Below are positions 51,238 through 54,233 of a DNA stretch of 54,233 bases, piece after piece. Positions within the stretch are counted from its first letter, which is position 1, and every line of letters starts with the position of its first letter. The notes beneath the pieces were generated by a model, which did no database searches, was not told where the DNA came from, and was given only the letters and a program-made list of their open reading frames with translations. The position numbers were made by a program, and so were the translations under genes. Source of the stretch: Chara braunii (taxonomy: Eukaryota; Streptophyta; Charophyceae; Charales; Characeae); assembly GCA_003427395.1 (NCBI GenBank), contig BFEA01000022.1:3609195-3663427 (forward strand), read 5' to 3'.

Positions 51238-53150
51238 TGTGCGCACGATTGGAGAACGGAGTATGTTCTCATACTAATACAGAAGATCTATCCTCGTCTT
51301 TACCTCGTATGGCCGGCCATAATTGAGGATAGCGAGTGCACTCGCAGGCGCACCTTGAAGGGAGAGAGATTGAAAGAGTACCTACCTGAAATTTGTGCGG
51401 CCTTCACCACGTTACGGGGATGTATCTTCCCATGTTCTAGTAGAGGATTCGTTCTCATTTTGCAAATCAAGTGGGCAGCGGGGCACGACCTATAGCGGGT
51501 CGTTATTGTGGTGGCGGCTTCAATCTTGGGCCAGATATTGCCCAAACTTTGCGTTCGCCATTGAGGTCTTCATGCTACTCATGGTGATTCTCAGACCGTT
51601 CTTGGTCGTCGTCACGTCGTTAATCATTGCTCGCCTGAGTCGTAATCTTCTTCTAGTTCAGTATTTCGATCGCAATTGCGATCCTCACCCTGCTGTCCCT
51701 CTTTTATCCTACTTTGAACGGATTTGGCCAAGCGGGCGGCCAGGTGCGCTCATGAATTGGAGACAGCTGGGAGAGAGAAACGCGTACTTACCTTACACGT
51801 ATTTGTCGGTGGGTTGTTGAGAGGTTCATTCTCCTCTTAGGCATTGATGTGAGGGACTGTGAGCAGTGGGATGGAGCCGCCCGCCTTGCTGAGATTGTAG
51901 TCACTTGGGATTCATGCTCGAACCGTAACTTCGAGGATCGAAGTCACCCGGACCACTGCTCGATTCCACTCTTTGATCATATCGAGTCGTAGCTTCAGGC
52001 CTCGTACAAAGAAGTGGCAGTGTGAACCGGTTGGATTTTGACTTAAGAGAGGATTGAGAAGAAGAGGTAACAAACGAAAGAGAGCAAGGAGGGAAGTAGG
52101 TGTAAGAGGAGGGAGTCAAGAACGTTGAGGAAAAGGAAGTGACGATTAGCAGTTGAAGGATAGGGTCCGTACTTAGTAAGAGCCAGATATTTCACAGAAA
52201 GACTGCTACTATATGAAATGAGAGCATTAGTCAAAGTCTTGAGCCGATTGCAAGTGGTAGTGGGTTTTGTGGTTGAGCTTGGCCGTTGATGAGTTTTGGC
52301 ATGCATCGTGGAATGCATCCACAGTTACCGACAGAACACGGCAATTGCTTTTACCTGGAGGTTGATACAGTAGCTTTTCAAAAACGTGACGTATGATACT
52401 GCTTGGTCGCAGAGACCAGAATTTGTTGCTAAGTCAAGATTAATATCATTGTGGGCTTTTACCTTATTGATCAAAGATACTATTTTGGTTCAAGATAGAG
52501 TGTTGTCGAAAAAAGGATTAACCGAAATGAAGGTTGTCTTATTCTGCTGTTGCATTCGTACGCGTTAGGCAACACTCAAATTTCCAAGCCGCTGGGTTGC
52601 CATTAACAGAGCGACCAAAGTCCAAGTGATCGTGTATCAGAGTGCTAATGTTGAATACTCAAGGTACTACTGCTGGTCGCCAATTATTATGGTTTCTAGA
52701 CCAGAAGAGCCACCGCCGTTTGCCTAATTATCGATGATAGTTGCAGTTGTGGACCTCAATCTGCTAACTGTGTCATTGCAGCGGCAAGGGAAAGGTGTTT
52801 TGAGCGACAATTGTTCACTGTTTGATTGTTGTTACCATCGGGAGTTGGACTTATTGTGTCTCCTGTGGGACTCTTGCATCCTCTACACGCGCACGAGAGT
52901 TAGACACATCATCATCAACAGACAGATGAAACTTATGATCGACTTCACCGACCTTGCTGTTGGATGGGTTCGCTGGGTCATTGACTGCGGAGGTCTTGCT
53001 GCGCGTGGCTACTGTGTATTGCTGCGTTCACACCCACGTTTGAATAGTACAACGCGGGTGTGTCTTTGTCAAACGAGACCTTTCTAGACTGCGTTACGAC
53101 TGAGCAGCCAGGGGCGAGGCGTTGAGACTTCGGAAGGGCAATCAAACTCT
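51238..53150. other. No recognisable gene; possible decayed LTR at the left
   Basis: Frames up to 141 codons show no domain. Composition is ordinary. Part of this stretch may be the LTR proposed at 51238. Confidence 0.45.
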
Positions 53151-53174
53151 ACAATGGTGGTACTGCGACAGCAG

Positions 53175-53430
53175 GGTCGAGACTTACCTGTTGTATGGTG
53201 TGTTCCTCATCCAACCGGTAAAAGAAGCAAGGGGACAACAGCAAGTTGGAAACTTTCCTGTTGAACGGTGTGCTGATCATCCGATCTGGGAAAGTAGCAA
53301 CAGGCCAGCAGCCGAACTGTGGAGTTTCCTGTTGACACAGTCGCAGGAGCAGCAACAGACCAACAACAGACCGAAGACGTACCTTTTGGATTGTGCATTG
53401 TTTGTAGGGTCTGAGGAAGTGGCACGTGGA
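53175..53430. repeat. Imperfect tandem repeat, about 60-80 bp
   Basis: Variants of TTTCCTGTTGAACGGTGTGC and RCAGCAGCAACAG recur from about 53180, 53257, 53327 and 53380. The plus-strand frame across them is open by chance of period and has no family match. Confidence 0.6.
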
Positions 53431-53961
53431 CATCAAGGGACTGTTGGATTTTTGTAAGTTGGAGCTTGATGTGGCGACTGCGACAAGTTTCTTTTAAAGC
53501 TGCAGTTGGCCGCCATTGTGGGGCCCTCAGGATCTGAAGGCACCAAGGCCCTCTCGTGTGAGTTGAGTTGGCCCCTTCTCGTATCTCGAGCGTCTGACTT
53601 CTCTTCTTCTTTCCTTCTTCCTCTCAGTCTAGTCTGTGTTTGGAGAGGAAGGCAGCAGGTGGGATTGCAACCCGTAGGACCGCATCGAGTCCTTTGTGGG
53701 GCTTGACCCACCAATTGTGGGAGCTCTATTGAAGCCCAGGCGGGACTCTGGAGGCTGGGAACTCAGAGGTAGGTCGATACTATACCCTATACCATTAGAA
53801 TCCCAATAAACCCCTATCTATATGAACCCAGTGTTTGGTCTGTTTTACTTTGATTATATTTTTTGTTTTTGTTTTCAAGATTGTAACCGAATTGAAAGGG
53901 GAATCTACTATGCATGTTTAACTCATCTGTTGTGGTAAGAATCACGATGTTTGCATGCGAT
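53431..53961. other. No recognisable gene
   Basis: Leads from the imperfect repeat to the satellite. AT content rises near 53830-53880. Confidence 0.5.
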
Positions 53962-54233
53962 GACATTGAAATGTGGCTGGAGATGAGGTCCCCCTGACTG
54001 AACCGGCCGCTTTGTTGTTTGCCTAAGACATTGAAATTGGGCTGGAGATAAGGTCCTTCTTACTGATCCGGTCGCTTTGTCGTTTGCCTAAGACATTGAA
54101 ATAGGGTTCGAGATGAGGTCCTCCTAGCTGATCCGGTCGCTTTGCTGTTTGCCTAAGACATTGAAATGGGGTTGGAGATGAGGTCCTCCTGACTGATCCG
54201 GTCGCTTTGTTGTTTGCCTAAGACATTGAAATG
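53962..54233. repeat. 65-bp satellite array, open at the right edge
   Basis: Four full units (53962, 54027, 54092, 54157) and a partial fifth (54222). Each starts GACATTGAAAT and includes GATCCGGTCGCTTTG and TTTGCCTAA. Units differ at a handful of positions. The array continues beyond the window. Confidence 0.95.

Overview
This window looks like nuclear DNA from a large, repeat-rich eukaryotic genome, most likely a green plant or charophyte alga. The grounds are: Ty3/gypsy elements primed by initiator-methionine tRNA (TGGTATCAGAGC-type sites), LTRs with TG...CA ends, U6 snRNA-derived repeats, tRNA-derived SINE heads, and GT-AG splice signals. A Chara-like genome is my best guess, by inference only. 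Two N bases (about 17901 and 17925) mark a draft assembly. I found no intact host gene.

Layout. 1-785 is a GAA/AAG microsatellite cluster. 791-10276 is element A, a complete minus-strand Ty3/gypsy element with both LTRs, PBS, PPT, gag and pol; its RT active site is mutated. 10277-12859 holds the same GAA repeat family, a GC-rich minisatellite and unassigned DNA. 12860-18790 is element C, minus strand, with a 3' LTR, full pol and gag but no 5' LTR. 18780-20468 is the 3' end of a plus-strand chromovirus (chromodomain, PPT, LTR; element G), which abuts element D. 20469-24691 is element D, minus strand, truncated within RNase H, with its 5' LTR and PBS present. 24692-44432 reads as one plus-strand element, F: LTR, PBS, gag, then RT-RNase H-integrase, PPT and LTR. 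It is split by about 11 kb of insertions: a MITE, a decayed minus-strand chromodomain element E (about 29565-36048), AT-rich and purine-rich leader DNA, and an array of U6-derived foldbacks.

44433-54233 is mostly low-information DNA. It contains a candidate two-exon host gene fragment (45160-45968, minus), a solo LTR related to that of element C (46533-47637), two tRNA-like SINE heads, a short foldback, a two-copy 173-bp tandem repeat, and a 65-bp satellite that runs off the right edge.

How the parts work together. Every coding block of clear function belongs to the retrotransposon cycle: gag (capsid and zinc-knuckle nucleocapsid), aspartic protease, reverse transcriptase, RNase H and integrase. 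All copies are dead. The damage is in-frame stops that are mostly explained by C-to-T changes, short tandem duplications that shift the frame, and loss of catalytic residues. The points most worth a second look are the U6 foldback array, a helically phased TTGACC array in the leader of element A, and the candidate spliced gene.
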